Origin: DASSQJ01 sp963772645
Lineage (GTDB): Bacteria > Actinomycetota > Actinomycetes > Actinomycetales > Dermatophilaceae
Direction: 5' to 3'
Assembly: GCA_963772645.1 (NCBI GenBank)
Contig: CAVYYD010000010.1
Location: forward strand, 124,001 to 188,000
Length of the DNA: 64,000 nucleotides
The number at the start of each line of letters is the position of its first letter. The stretch's first letter is position 1. This document shows, piece after piece, positions 35,075 through 43,421 of the stretch. Under the pieces are notes generated by a model. It did not search any database and was not told the DNA's origin. It worked only from the letters and a program-made list of their open reading frames with translations. The position numbers and the translations under genes are program-made.

Positions 35075-35353
35075 GCCCACCAGTCTCTCAGGGATCGCGG
35101 CGCCGTCCGAATCGGGCCCGCGGGCGCCGCCGCCCCCGGTGCGTCCGCCGCGGCCGGTCACGGAGGATCTCGGCCACCGGTTGGGTCTCAGTTGGATAAC
35201 CACTGGCGCCGGGGCGGTCCGGGAGGCGGATTTGCCGTTATGGTCCCCGCTTATCGGTCGATCGACGCGCCCCCTCGGCGGGTCCTCCCCCGGCCACCTC
35301 GGGCGTCCGCCCCGGACGGTTCGAGACATCGCACACCCAAGCGAGGGACACAG
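35075..35353. promoter_or_regulatory. Divergent intergenic region between typA and oppA
   Basis: A 279-bp region with no gene. A candidate -10 for oppA is TATGGT at 35239-35244, which would give a leader of roughly 100 nt; no good -35 is visible. GAGGG lies 6 nt before ATG 35354. No clear operator or riboswitch structure was found. Confidence 0.35.
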
Positions 35354-37027
35354 ATGACACTCAAGCGCAAGGCGCCGGTCGTCCTGGCAGCGGTCGCGGC
35401 CCTGAGCATGACGGCATGCGCGCAGTCCGCGCGCGACGACGGGGGCTCGGGAGGGTCCTCCAGCAGCAACCTCAAGGACACCTTCACCTTCGGTGCCGCA
35501 GGCGCACCCAAGCTGTTCGACCCCTTCTACGCCACCGACGGCGAGACGTTCCGCGTCACCCGCCAGATCCACCAGGGCCTGCTCGGCATCAAGCCGGGCA
35601 CCGCCGACATCGAGCCTCTGCTCGCCGAGAGCTGGACCCCCTCCGACGACGGCCTGTCCTGGACCTTCAAGCTCCGTACCGGGGTGAAGTTCTCCGACGG
35701 CACCGACTTCAACGCCGACGCCGTCTGCTACAACATGGACCGGATGTTCGACCAGAAGGGCGCCGGCCAGCAGGCCGCCGAGTACTGGACCTACTTCTTC
35801 GGCAGCTTCAAGGACGACCCCGCCAACTCGCTGTACAAGTCGTGCGAGGCCAAGGACCCGAGCACCGCGGTCATCAACATCACCCGGGCCACCGCCAGCT
35901 TCCCGACGGTGCTGTCCCTCGACTCGTTCTCGATGCAGTCGCCGACGGCGCTGAAGGCCGGCGACGCGAACAACGTGCAGGCCCAGGGTGACGGCTTCAC
36001 CTACCCGTCGTACTCGATGAACCCGGTCGGCGTCGGCCCGTACAAGCTGAGCAAGTACGACGAGGCGAACAAGACGGTCACCCTGGTGGCCAACGACCAG
36101 TACTACGGGGACCAGCCGAAGACGAAGACGATCGTCTTCAAGATCATCCCCGACGAGAGCACCCGCCGCCAGGAGCTGGAGGCCGGCTCGATCGACGGCT
36201 ACGACCTGCCCAACCCGGTCGACTGGGCCGGCCTGAAGCAGGCCGGGAACAACGTCGAGGTCCGCCCCGCGTTCAACATCCTCTACATGGGCCTGAACCC
36301 GGACCGGAACCCGAAGCTGAAGGACCTCAAGGTCCGCCAGGCCCTGATGTACGCGCTGAACCGCGACCAGATGGTCAAGACCCAGCTGCCCGAGGGCGCG
36401 ACGGTCGCCTCCCAGTTCATCCCCGAGTCGGTGGCCGGCTACAACACCTCGCTGCAGCCGTACCCGTACGACCCGGAGAAGGCCAAGTCGCTCCTCAAGG
36501 AGGCCGGGGCCGAAGGCATGACGTTGAAGTTCGCCTTCCCGACCGACGTCTCGCGGCCGTACATGCCGGACCCGCAGAAGATCCACGAGGCCTTCACCAA
36601 GGACCTCGAGGCCGTCGGCATCAAGGTCGAGACGGTCAGCAAGCCGTGGAACGGTGGCTACCTCGACGACATCTCGAGCAACGGCGCCTACGACGCGTGG
36701 CTGCTCGGCTGGACCGGTGACTTCAACTCCGCGTACAACTTCCTCGGCACGTTCTTCGGCAACCTCAAGGAGAACGACTTCCACACGAACGTCATGCCGT
36801 GGGGCAAGACGCTGGCCGACGACCTCACCAAGGCCGACGCCACCGTCGACGAGGCCCAGCGCAACCAGCTGTACCAGGACATCAACAAGCGGATCGCCGA
36901 GCAGTACCTGCCCGGGCTCCCGATCAGCCACTCCCCGCCGGCGCTCGTCGTCAGCGGCAAGGTGCAGGGCATGGTCGCCAGCCCGCTGACCGCCGAGCAC
37001 TTCGACACCGTCACGGTCAGCAAGTGA
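35354..37027 (+). CDS. Oligopeptide ABC transporter substrate-binding lipoprotein
   Basis: A 557-aa lipoprotein. Signal peptide and lipobox (LSMTAC, Cys near 22), a Gly/Ser spacer, then SBP_bac_5: DPFYATDGETFRVTRQIHQG, LSWTFKLRTGVKFSDGTDF, KVRQALMYALNRDQMVK, NGAYDAWLLGWTGDFNSAYN. It delivers oligopeptides or similar ligands to the permease encoded downstream. Codon use is more biased than in most neighbours, suggesting high expression. ATG 35354 has GAGGG upstream. Two hairpins separate it from the permease genes. Confidence 0.92.
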   Translation: MTLKRKAPVVLAAVAALSMTACAQSARDDGGSGGSSSSNLKDTFTFGAAGAPKLFDPFYATDGETFRVTRQIHQGLLGIKPGTADIEPLLAESWTPSDDGLSWTFKLRTGVKFSDGTDFNADAVCYNMDRMFDQKGAGQQAAEYWTYFFGSFKDDPANSLYKSCEAKDPSTAVINITRATASFPTVLSLDSFSMQSPTALKAGDANNVQAQGDGFTYPSYSMNPVGVGPYKLSKYDEANKTVTLVANDQYYGDQPKTKTIVFKIIPDESTRRQELEAGSIDGYDLPNPVDWAGLKQAGNNVEVRPAFNILYMGLNPDRNPKLKDLKVRQALMYALNRDQMVKTQLPEGATVASQFIPESVAGYNTSLQPYPYDPEKAKSLLKEAGAEGMTLKFAFPTDVSRPYMPDPQKIHEAFTKDLEAVGIKVETVSKPWNGGYLDDISSNGAYDAWLLGWTGDFNSAYNFLGTFFGNLKENDFHTNVMPWGKTLADDLTKADATVDEAQRNQLYQDINKRIAEQYLPGLPISHSPPALVVSGKVQGMVASPLTAEHFDTVTVSK

Positions 37028-37030
37028 CCA

Positions 37031-37050
37031 CCGGGGGGCACTCCCCCCGG
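37031..37050 (+). terminator. Hairpin directly after the substrate-binding gene
   Basis: CCGGGGGG (37031-37038) pairs with CCCCCCGG (37043-37050) around CACT, 3 nt after the stop codon. Likely protects or partly terminates the oppA transcript. Confidence 0.6.
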
Positions 37051-37069
37051 CGATAAGGATCGGCAAAGG

Positions 37070-37113
37070 GTCGGTGGCCGCCTCGGAACGCTAGGTTCGA
37101 GGCGGCCACCGAC
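37070..37113 (+). terminator. Long 16-bp hairpin before the permease genes
   Basis: The 16-nt arm at 37070-37085 is a perfect inverted match of 37098-37113. The 12-nt loop holds a further AAC/GTT pair. With the first hairpin it forms a tandem attenuator that can set a high ratio of binding protein to permease. Confidence 0.65.
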
Positions 37114-37142
37114 GTCCGCCCCCCTGCACCCAGGAGCCCCAG

Positions 37143-38153
37143 TTGGCGAGATTCATCATCCGGCGCGTCCTCCAGATGCTGGGGGTCGTCTTCGTCCTGT
37201 CGCTGCTCCTCTTCTTCTGGCTGCGCTCGCTGCCCGGCGGGACCGTCTCGGCGATCCTCGGGGAGCGGGCCACCCCGGACACCCGGGCAGCGCTGACCAA
37301 GGCCTTCGGGCTCGACCAGCCGCTGCCCGTCCAGTACTGGAAGTTCCTGGTCCGGGCCGCGCACGGCGACTTCGGCGTCTCCACCGGGGTGCTCCCCGGC
37401 CGGGACGCCCTCGGCATCTTCCTCAGCCGGATGCCCGCGACGATCGAGCTCAGCTTCTTCGCCATGCTGCTCGCGATCGCGCTCGCGATCCCGCTCGGCT
37501 ACCTCGCCGCCCGCCGCCGCAACACGCCCCCCGACACCGGCCTCGTCATCCTCTCGCTCATCGGCGTCGCCGTTCCGGTCTTCTTCCTGGCCTTCATCCT
37601 CAAGTACCAGTTCGCCATCGAGCACGGGGTCTTCCCGGTCTCGGGACGGCAGGACCCGGGGCTGAACTGCACCCGCGTCACCGGGTTCTTCGTCCTCGAC
37701 GGCGTCCTCACCCGCGAGTTCGACTGCTCCGCGGACGCGCTGCGCCACCTCGTCCTGCCCTCGATCGCGCTCGCGACGATCCCCTTCGCGGTGATCTTCC
37801 GGATCACCCGGGCCTCGGTCCTCGACGTGCTCGACGAGGACTACGTCCGGACGGCCGAGTCCAAGGGCCTGGCCACCCGCACCATCCGCGGCCGGCACGT
37901 CATGCGCAACGCGCTCCTGCCCGTGGTCACGACGATCGGCCTGCAGATCGGCGCACTGCTCGCCGGGGCGGTGCTCACCGAGCGGGTCTTCTCCTGGGGC
38001 GGGCTCGGCGACTCGCTGGCCATCGCCTTCCAGCGACGCGACTACGCGGTCCTCCAGATCCTCATCCTCGCGGCCGCCGCGATCTACGTCGTCGTCAACC
38101 TCCTCGTCGACATCTCCTACGCCGTCATCGACCCGAGGGTGAGGACCCGATGA
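37143..38153 (+). CDS. Oligopeptide ABC transporter permease, DppB/OppB type
   Basis: A 336-aa inner-membrane protein with about six transmembrane helices. N-terminal RRVLQMLGVVFVLSLLLFFW, then the large periplasmic loop of this family, a cytoplasmic EAA loop with DYVRTAESKGLATRTIRGRH and the C-terminal VFSWGGLGDSLAIAFQRRDY. The start codon is TTG 37143, an unusual but well-placed start. The next gene overlaps by ATGA. Confidence 0.92.
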   Translation: MARFIIRRVLQMLGVVFVLSLLLFFWLRSLPGGTVSAILGERATPDTRAALTKAFGLDQPLPVQYWKFLVRAAHGDFGVSTGVLPGRDALGIFLSRMPATIELSFFAMLLAIALAIPLGYLAARRRNTPPDTGLVILSLIGVAVPVFFLAFILKYQFAIEHGVFPVSGRQDPGLNCTRVTGFFVLDGVLTREFDCSADALRHLVLPSIALATIPFAVIFRITRASVLDVLDEDYVRTAESKGLATRTIRGRHVMRNALLPVVTTIGLQIGALLAGAVLTERVFSWGGLGDSLAIAFQRRDYAVLQILILAAAAIYVVVNLLVDISYAVIDPRVRTR

Positions 38154-39163
38154 GCCCGGGCAACCCGATGGACCGCAAGAAGGACCGCATCGACGCACTG
38201 GCCCGCACGGCCGGGCGGCAGCCCGCGCTCGCCGGTGCGGGTGGCGGCGGCACCGTCGCGGTCCTCGACGCCGGGAGGGTCGACGAGAAGCCCGGCGTGT
38301 CGCTGATCGCCAGCGCGTGGCAGCGGCTCCGCCGCGACCCGGTCTTCCTCATCGGCGCGACGATCACCGTCGTCTTCATCGTGCTCGCCCTCGTCTCGCC
38401 GTGGATCGCCCCCCACGACCCGGCCGACAACCCGCTGATCAACCAGGTCCGGGCCCAGACCAACCCGATCCCCGGGCCGCAGGCCGGCTTCCCGCTCGGC
38501 GGCGACGACAAGGGCCGCGACCTGCTCTCCCGACTCCTCGTCGGCAGCCGGCAGACCCTGATCGTCGGGGTCTTCGCCACGCTCTTCGGCCTGTTCGGCG
38601 GGCTCGTCCTCGGCACCCTCGCCGGCGCGGTCGGCGGCTGGGTCGACGCCGTCGTGATGCGCACCGTGGACGTCCTGCTCTCGATCCCGTCCCTGCTCCT
38701 CGCCTTCTCGATCGCGGCGCTGGCGAGCAAGCCGAGCCAGTGGACGGTCATCATCGCCATCGCGGTGGTCCAGGTGCCGATCTTCGCCCGGCTGCTGCGC
38801 GGGTCGATGCTCGCCCAACGCTCGAGCGACCACGTGCTGGCGGCCCGCTCACTCGGGGTCACCCAGCGCGCCGTCGTCTTCCGGCACATGCTCCCGAACT
38901 CGCTGGGGCCGGTCATCGTCCAGGCCACGCTGGTCCTGGCGACCTCGATCATCGACGCGGCGGCCCTGGCCTTCCTCGGCCTCGGCAACCCCGACGACAA
39001 CATCCCCGAGTGGGGCCAGATGCTGGGCCGGGCCCAGACCTTCATCTACGACCACCCCTCGCTGGCGGTGTACCCCGCCCTCTGCATCATCACCGTCGCG
39101 CTCGGCTTCACCCTGATGGGCGAGTCGCTGCGCGAGGCTCTCGACCCGAAGACCAGGAGGTGA
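38150..39163 (+). CDS. Oligopeptide ABC transporter permease, DppC/OppC type
   Basis: A 337-aa inner-membrane protein. Cytoplasmic N-terminus, first helix after the short Arg-rich segment (VFLIGATITVVFIVLALVSPW), the OppC-type LGGDDKGRDLLSRLLVGSRQ motif, and the EAA loop SDHVLAARSLGVTQRAVVFR. ATG overlaps the preceding permease stop by ATGA. The gene ends 6 nt before the downstream ATPase start. Confidence 0.92.
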   Translation: MSPGNPMDRKKDRIDALARTAGRQPALAGAGGGGTVAVLDAGRVDEKPGVSLIASAWQRLRRDPVFLIGATITVVFIVLALVSPWIAPHDPADNPLINQVRAQTNPIPGPQAGFPLGGDDKGRDLLSRLLVGSRQTLIVGVFATLFGLFGGLVLGTLAGAVGGWVDAVVMRTVDVLLSIPSLLLAFSIAALASKPSQWTVIIAIAVVQVPIFARLLRGSMLAQRSSDHVLAARSLGVTQRAVVFRHMLPNSLGPVIVQATLVLATSIIDAAALAFLGLGNPDDNIPEWGQMLGRAQTFIYDHPSLAVYPALCIITVALGFTLMGESLREALDPKTRR

Positions 39164-39168
39164 GGCAG

Positions 39169-40192
39169 GTGACCGCGACCGCCGCCACCAGCCACCGCCC
39201 CACCGCCGGCGGTGAGGAGCCGCTGCTGGTCGTGCGCGACCTGCGGGTGACCTTCCGGCGCCAGGGCGAGGACCCGTTCACGGCCGTCGACGGCGTCAGC
39301 TTCGACGTCCGGGCCGGCCAGACCGTCGGCCTCGTCGGCGAGTCCGGCTGCGGGAAGTCGGTCACCTCGCTCGCGATCATGGGGCTGCTCCCCAGCCGCG
39401 GGAACACGGTCGAGGGCCAGGCGTTCTTCGAGGGAACCGACCTGCTCCGGCTCTCCGACGCCGACCTGCGCGACCGCCGCGGCCGCGACATCGCGATGAT
39501 CTTCCAGGACCCGCTCTCCTCGCTGAACCCGGTCGTCCCGGTCGGCCGCCAGGTCACCGAGGTCCTGGAGCGGCACAAGAAGATGTCGCGCAAGGCCGCC
39601 GTGCCGGTCGCCCGGGACCTGCTCCAGCGGGTCGGCATCCCCGACCCCGACCGCCGTCTCAAGGACTACCCCCACCAGATGAGCGGCGGGATGCGCCAGC
39701 GCGCCCTCATCGCGATGGCCCTGGCCTGCGAGCCCCGTCTGCTCATCGCCGACGAGCCGACGACCGCCCTCGACGTCACGATCCAGGCGCAGATCCTCGC
39801 CCTGCTCAAGGAGCTCGTCGAGGGCACCGACACCGCGCTCATCATGATCACCCACGACCTCGGGGTCGTCGCCGGCCTCTGTGACGAGGTCAACGTCCTC
39901 TACGCGGGGCGGGTCGTGGAGCGGGGCAAGCGCCACGAGCTGTTCGCCCGCCCGCGGCACCCGTACACCGCCGGCCTGCTCGGCTCCATCCCGCGGCTCG
40001 ACGCCCCTCGCGGCGAGGAGCTCACCCCCATCCCCGGCTCCGTCGTCCGACAACCTGCCGTGGGACCACGCCTGCGCCTTCGCCCCCCGCTGCTCGCAGC
40101 CGGTGGAGGCGTGCACCTCGCAGAGCCCGCGGTTCGAGGAGTCCGGGTCCCGGGCTCTGCGCTGCCACAACCCGGTGGGGAGCCAGCCATGA
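39169..40192 (+). CDS. Oligopeptide ABC transporter ATPase, DppD/OppD type (frame broken near the C-terminus)
   Basis: About 341 aa after correction. Walker A GESGCGKS, Q-loop QDPLSSLNP, signature MSGGMRQRALIA, Walker B LLIADEPTTALDVT, H-loop HDLG. In the printed frame the C-terminal oligopeptide-transporter domain is lost after LTPIPGS. Inserting one C at 40040-40041 gives SPSSDNLPWDHACAFAPRC, ending NPVGSQP at 40192, with a normal Cys-rich oligo_HPY tail. GTG 39169 has GGAGG 8 nt upstream. The stop overlaps the next start by ATGA. Confidence 0.9.
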
Positions 40193-41389
40193 CCGAGACC
40201 ACCACCGAGCGACCGGCCCCCACCGACGGAGCCCCCGACGTCCTCGTCGACGTCCGCGACGTCAAGGTGCACTTCCCCATCAAGCGGGGGGTGATCTTCG
40301 ACAAGGTCGTCGGGCCACGTCTACGCCGTCGACGGGGTCGACATGCAGATCCGCCGCGGGGAGACCTACGGGCTGGTCGGCGAGTCCGGCTGCGGCAAGT
40401 CCACCCTGGGCAAGGCGATCCTCAGGCTCGAGCCGCCGACCGCCGGGTCGGTGACCATCAACGGGGTCGATGTCGCCTCGCTCAAGGGGTCCGACCTGCG
40501 CCGCCGGCGCAAGGACTTCCAGATGGTCTTCCAGGACCCGATGAGCAGCCTGGACCCCCGGCAGTCGGTCGAGTCGCTCCTCGTCGAGGGGATGCGCGCG
40601 CACGGCCTCGCCGACGACGAGAAGGCGACCGCGGCCCGGCTCCGCCAGCTGCTGGCCGACGTGGGCCTGCCCGCGGCCGCCCTGAAGAAGTACCCGCACG
40701 AGTTCTCCGGCGGCCAGCGGCAGCGGATCGGCATCGCGCGGGCCCTCTCGGTGGAGCCCAAGCTGATCGTCGCCGACGAGCCGGTGAGCGCGCTCGACGT
40801 GTCGGTGCAGGCCCAGGTCATCAACCTCCTCGAGAAGCTCCAGGACGAGTACGGGCTGACCTACCTCGTGGTCGCCCACGACCTGGCCGTCGTCCGCCAC
40901 ATCAGCGACCGGATCGGGGTCATGTACCTCGGCGGGCTCGTCGAGGAGGCCGGCGCCGACGACCTCTACGCCACCCCGCTGCACCCGTACACCCGCGCCC
41001 TGCTCTCGGCGGTGCCGGTGCCCGACCCCGCCGTCGAGGACGAGCGCGAGCAGATCCTCCTCGTCGGCGACCTGCCCTCGCCCTCGCGGCCGCCGTCGGG
41101 GTGCCGCTTCCACACCCGGTGCCCGTGGCGCCAGGAGACCCGGTGTGACGACGAGCGCCCGCAGCTGCGGGTCCTCGACGTGGCCGGTGCGCCCGCGGGT
41201 CACCGGGTGGCCTGCCACTGGGCCGAGCAGATCGCCAGCGGCGAGCTCCAGCCCCACGCGGTCACCCCCACGGCGACGACCCAGGAGGACTTCTCGACGC
41301 ACGACTCCGACTTCTTCGGCGCCCAGTCCGTCGACGAGGCCGAGGCCGACGCCCGGCACGCCGGGCACCCGGGCCCACCCGGCCCCTGA
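40189..41389 (+). CDS. Oligopeptide ABC transporter ATPase, DppF/OppF type (frame broken near the N-terminus)
   Basis: About 400 aa after correction. N-terminus MTETTTERPAPTDGAPD...KVHFPIKRGVIFDKVVG, then in another frame YAVDGVDMQIRRGETYGLVG. Removing one G at 40312-40314 gives KVVGHVYAVDGVD. Walker A GESGCGKST, signature FSGGQRQRIGIARAL, Walker B LIVADEPVSALDV, and a Cys-containing tail CRFHTRCPW. An extra C-terminal 40-residue tail is Asp/Glu/His-rich. It should form the heterodimeric ATPase with the preceding protein. Last gene of the importer operon. Confidence 0.9.
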
Positions 41390-41422
41390 CCCTCCCCGCC
41401 TCCACCTTCCCGCCTGGGGCGA

Positions 41423-41471
41423 GAACCTTCGGAGAGGCTCCACGAACTTCTCGATGCCTCTCCGAAGGTTC
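41423..41471 (+). terminator. 16-bp inverted repeat after the oligopeptide operon
   Basis: GAACCTTCGGAGAGGC (41423-41438) and its perfect complement (41456-41471) flank a 17-nt loop. The stem is richer in A/T than its surroundings. It is the likely terminator of the importer operon, before the pterin dehydratase gene. Confidence 0.65.
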
Positions 41472-41524
41472 CGGTGCCCAGGCCCGTGGCCTGCGGGGGG
41501 GCCGGCGATGGTTTGATGGATGGC

Positions 41525-41833
41525 ATGAGCAGACTCCTCACCGACGACGAGGTCACCCGCCAGCTCGCCGACCTCCCCGGCTGGGGGCGCGACGGCGACG
41601 CGATCGTCGCGACGATCGAGGCCCCGGACTTCCCGGCGGCGATCCGGATCGTCGCCGCCGTGGCCGACGAGGCCGAGCGGATGAACCACCACCCCGACAT
41701 CGACATCCGCTGGCGCACCACGCGGTGGCTGCTCACCAGCCACGACGCCGGCGGACTGACCCAGCTCGACATCGAGCTCGCCCACCGCGTCAACGAGGCG
41801 GCCCGCGCCCAGGGAGCGACTCCCGGTGAGTGA
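41525..41833 (+). CDS. Pterin-4a-carbinolamine dehydratase
   Basis: A 102-aa PCD/DCoH-family protein. The family core EAERMNHHPDIDIRW (with adjacent histidines) and THDAGGLTQLDIELAHRVN-like end are present. In most bacteria it recycles pterin cofactors of aromatic-amino-acid hydroxylases, but it is also found without hydroxylases, and none is visible here. ATG 41525 is chosen; ATG 41516 is in frame. The stop overlaps the next gene by 8 bp. Confidence 0.9.
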   Translation: MSRLLTDDEVTRQLADLPGWGRDGDAIVATIEAPDFPAAIRIVAAVADEAERMNHHPDIDIRWRTTRWLLTSHDAGGLTQLDIELAHRVNEAARAQGATPGE

Positions 41834-42569
41834 GGCGTCCCCGGAGGGCCAGGAGCCCACGGACGTCGAGGCCCACCCGCACGAGCCTCACGACCGGGGC
41901 TTCAGCGGCCGCCTCAACTGGCTGCGCGCCGGCGTCCTCGGCGCCAACGACGGGGTCGTCTCCACGGCGGGGCTGGTCATCGGTGTCGCGGCGGCCACCA
42001 CGGACCGGGCCACCATCCTCACCGCCGGCCTCGCCGGGCTGGCGGCGGGCGCGATGAGCATGGCCGTCGGCGAGTACGTCTCGGTGAGCACCCAGCGCGA
42101 CAGCGAGCGAGCCCTGATCGCCAAGGAGGTCCGCGAGCTCGAGGAGATGCCTGACGAGGAGCTCGCCGAGCTGACCCAGCTCTACGAGGCCAAGGGCCTC
42201 TCCCCCGACCTCGCGCACCGGGTCGCCGTCCAGCTCACCGAGCGCGACGCGCTCGCCGCGCACGCCGAGGTCGAGCTCGGCATCGACCCGGAGAACCTCA
42301 CGAACCCGTGGCACGCGGCGTGGGCGTCGATGGTGGCGTTCACCGTCGGGGCGATCCTGCCGCTGCTGGCGATCGTCCTGCCCGGCGCCTCGGCCCGGGT
42401 GCCCATCACCGTGGTCGCCGTCGTCCTGGCACTGGCCGTCACCGGCTGGATCAGTGCCCGCCTCGGCGACGCGTCGGCCCGCAAGGCGACCGTGCGGGTC
42501 GTCACCGGCGGCCTCATCGCGATGGCCGTCACCTATGCCATCGGCTCGGTCGTCGGCACCCAGCTGTGA
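41826..42569 (+). CDS. VIT1/CCC1-family transporter
   Basis: A 247-aa membrane protein with five helices. The family signature WLRAGVLGANDGVVSTAGLVIGVA is in helix 1, GAMSMAVGEYVSVSTQRDSE in helix 2, a cytoplasmic Glu-rich metal-binding helix (EVRELEEMPDEELAEL) lies between, and three more helices follow. Eukaryotic relatives move Fe2+ or Mn2+ into vacuoles; in bacteria export of iron or manganese is likely. GTG 41826 is within the preceding gene; the stop overlaps the next gene by GTGA. Confidence 0.9.
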   Translation: MSEASPEGQEPTDVEAHPHEPHDRGFSGRLNWLRAGVLGANDGVVSTAGLVIGVAAATTDRATILTAGLAGLAAGAMSMAVGEYVSVSTQRDSERALIAKEVRELEEMPDEELAELTQLYEAKGLSPDLAHRVAVQLTERDALAAHAEVELGIDPENLTNPWHAAWASMVAFTVGAILPLLAIVLPGASARVPITVVAVVLALAVTGWISARLGDASARKATVRVVTGGLIAMAVTYAIGSVVGTQL

Positions 42570-43366
42570 GCACGCCCCGCCTCCTCGTCGTCCAGCACGA
42601 GCCGGATGCGCCGGCCGCCTGGCTCGGCGAGTGGTGGGTCGGGGCCGGGCTGCACCTCGACGTCGTCCGCGGGGACCTCGGCGAGGACCTGCCCGCCCGG
42701 CTGGAGCACGACGGCCTCGTCGTCCTCGGCGGTGCGATGGGCGCGAACGACGACGCGGAGCACCCGTGGCTCACCCCGACCAAGGCGTTGGTGCGCGACG
42801 CGGTGGCGCGCGGACTGCCCACCCTCGGGGTCTGCCTCGGCCACCAGCTGGCCGCGGCGGCCCTCGGCGGCCGCGTCGAGCGCAACCCCGCGGGCCGCAC
42901 GCTCGGGGTCCTGCCGGTGGCGCTCACGGATGCCGGTCACGCCGACCCGCTGCTCGGAGGGCTCGGCGGACGGCCCGCCGTGCACTACAACGACGACGTC
43001 GTCAGCGTCCTGCCGCCAGGGGCGAGGGTCCTGGCCCGGCTGGCCGCCGGGGCGCCGCAGGCGCTGCGGTTCGCCCCGACTGCCTGGGGCGTGCAGTTCC
43101 ACCCCGAGACCCCGCCTGCGGTGTTCGAGGCCTGGCTGAGGGCCGATTCCGGCGGTCGCCTCGGCGAGGCCGAGCAGGCGGCCCTCGACGAGGTCACGGC
43201 CGCCGAGGCCGCGCTCCGGGCCGCATGGCAGCCGCTGGCCGAAAGGTTCGCCGGCATCGTCCGCTCCGCCTCGGCGCCGGCCGCGCCGGCCGCACCGGCG
43301 GCGCCGGCCGCAGCGACGGCGTCGGCCGCATCACGTCCGGGCGACACCGGCACCGGGCCGCAGTAG
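42566..43366 (+). CDS. Class I glutamine amidotransferase (GMP-synthase-like domain)
   Basis: A 266-aa protein with the triad nucleophile in GVCLGHQLAAAALGG (Cys) and GVQFHPETPP (His, Glu). It has no synthetase domain and belongs to stand-alone GATase1 proteins of unknown substrate (PuuD/YfeJ-like). The C-terminal 35 residues are an Ala/Pro repeat (AP(A)n). GTG 42566 overlaps the transporter stop by GTGA, suggesting a shared operon with VIT and PCD. Confidence 0.85.
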   Translation: MSTPRLLVVQHEPDAPAAWLGEWWVGAGLHLDVVRGDLGEDLPARLEHDGLVVLGGAMGANDDAEHPWLTPTKALVRDAVARGLPTLGVCLGHQLAAAALGGRVERNPAGRTLGVLPVALTDAGHADPLLGGLGGRPAVHYNDDVVSVLPPGARVLARLAAGAPQALRFAPTAWGVQFHPETPPAVFEAWLRADSGGRLGEAEQAALDEVTAAEAALRAAWQPLAERFAGIVRSASAPAAPAAPAAPAAATASAASRPGDTGTGPQ

Positions 43367-43421
43367 CGTCGGAGCGGCGGGTCCCGCACCCCGCGGTCGA
43401 CCTCAGCCGCGGAGCCACGTC

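Noticed and set aside
37086..37113. TAGGTTCGAGG resembling a tRNA T-loop
   Set aside because: It is part of the 16-bp hairpin in the importer operon; no cloverleaf or anticodon arm is present.
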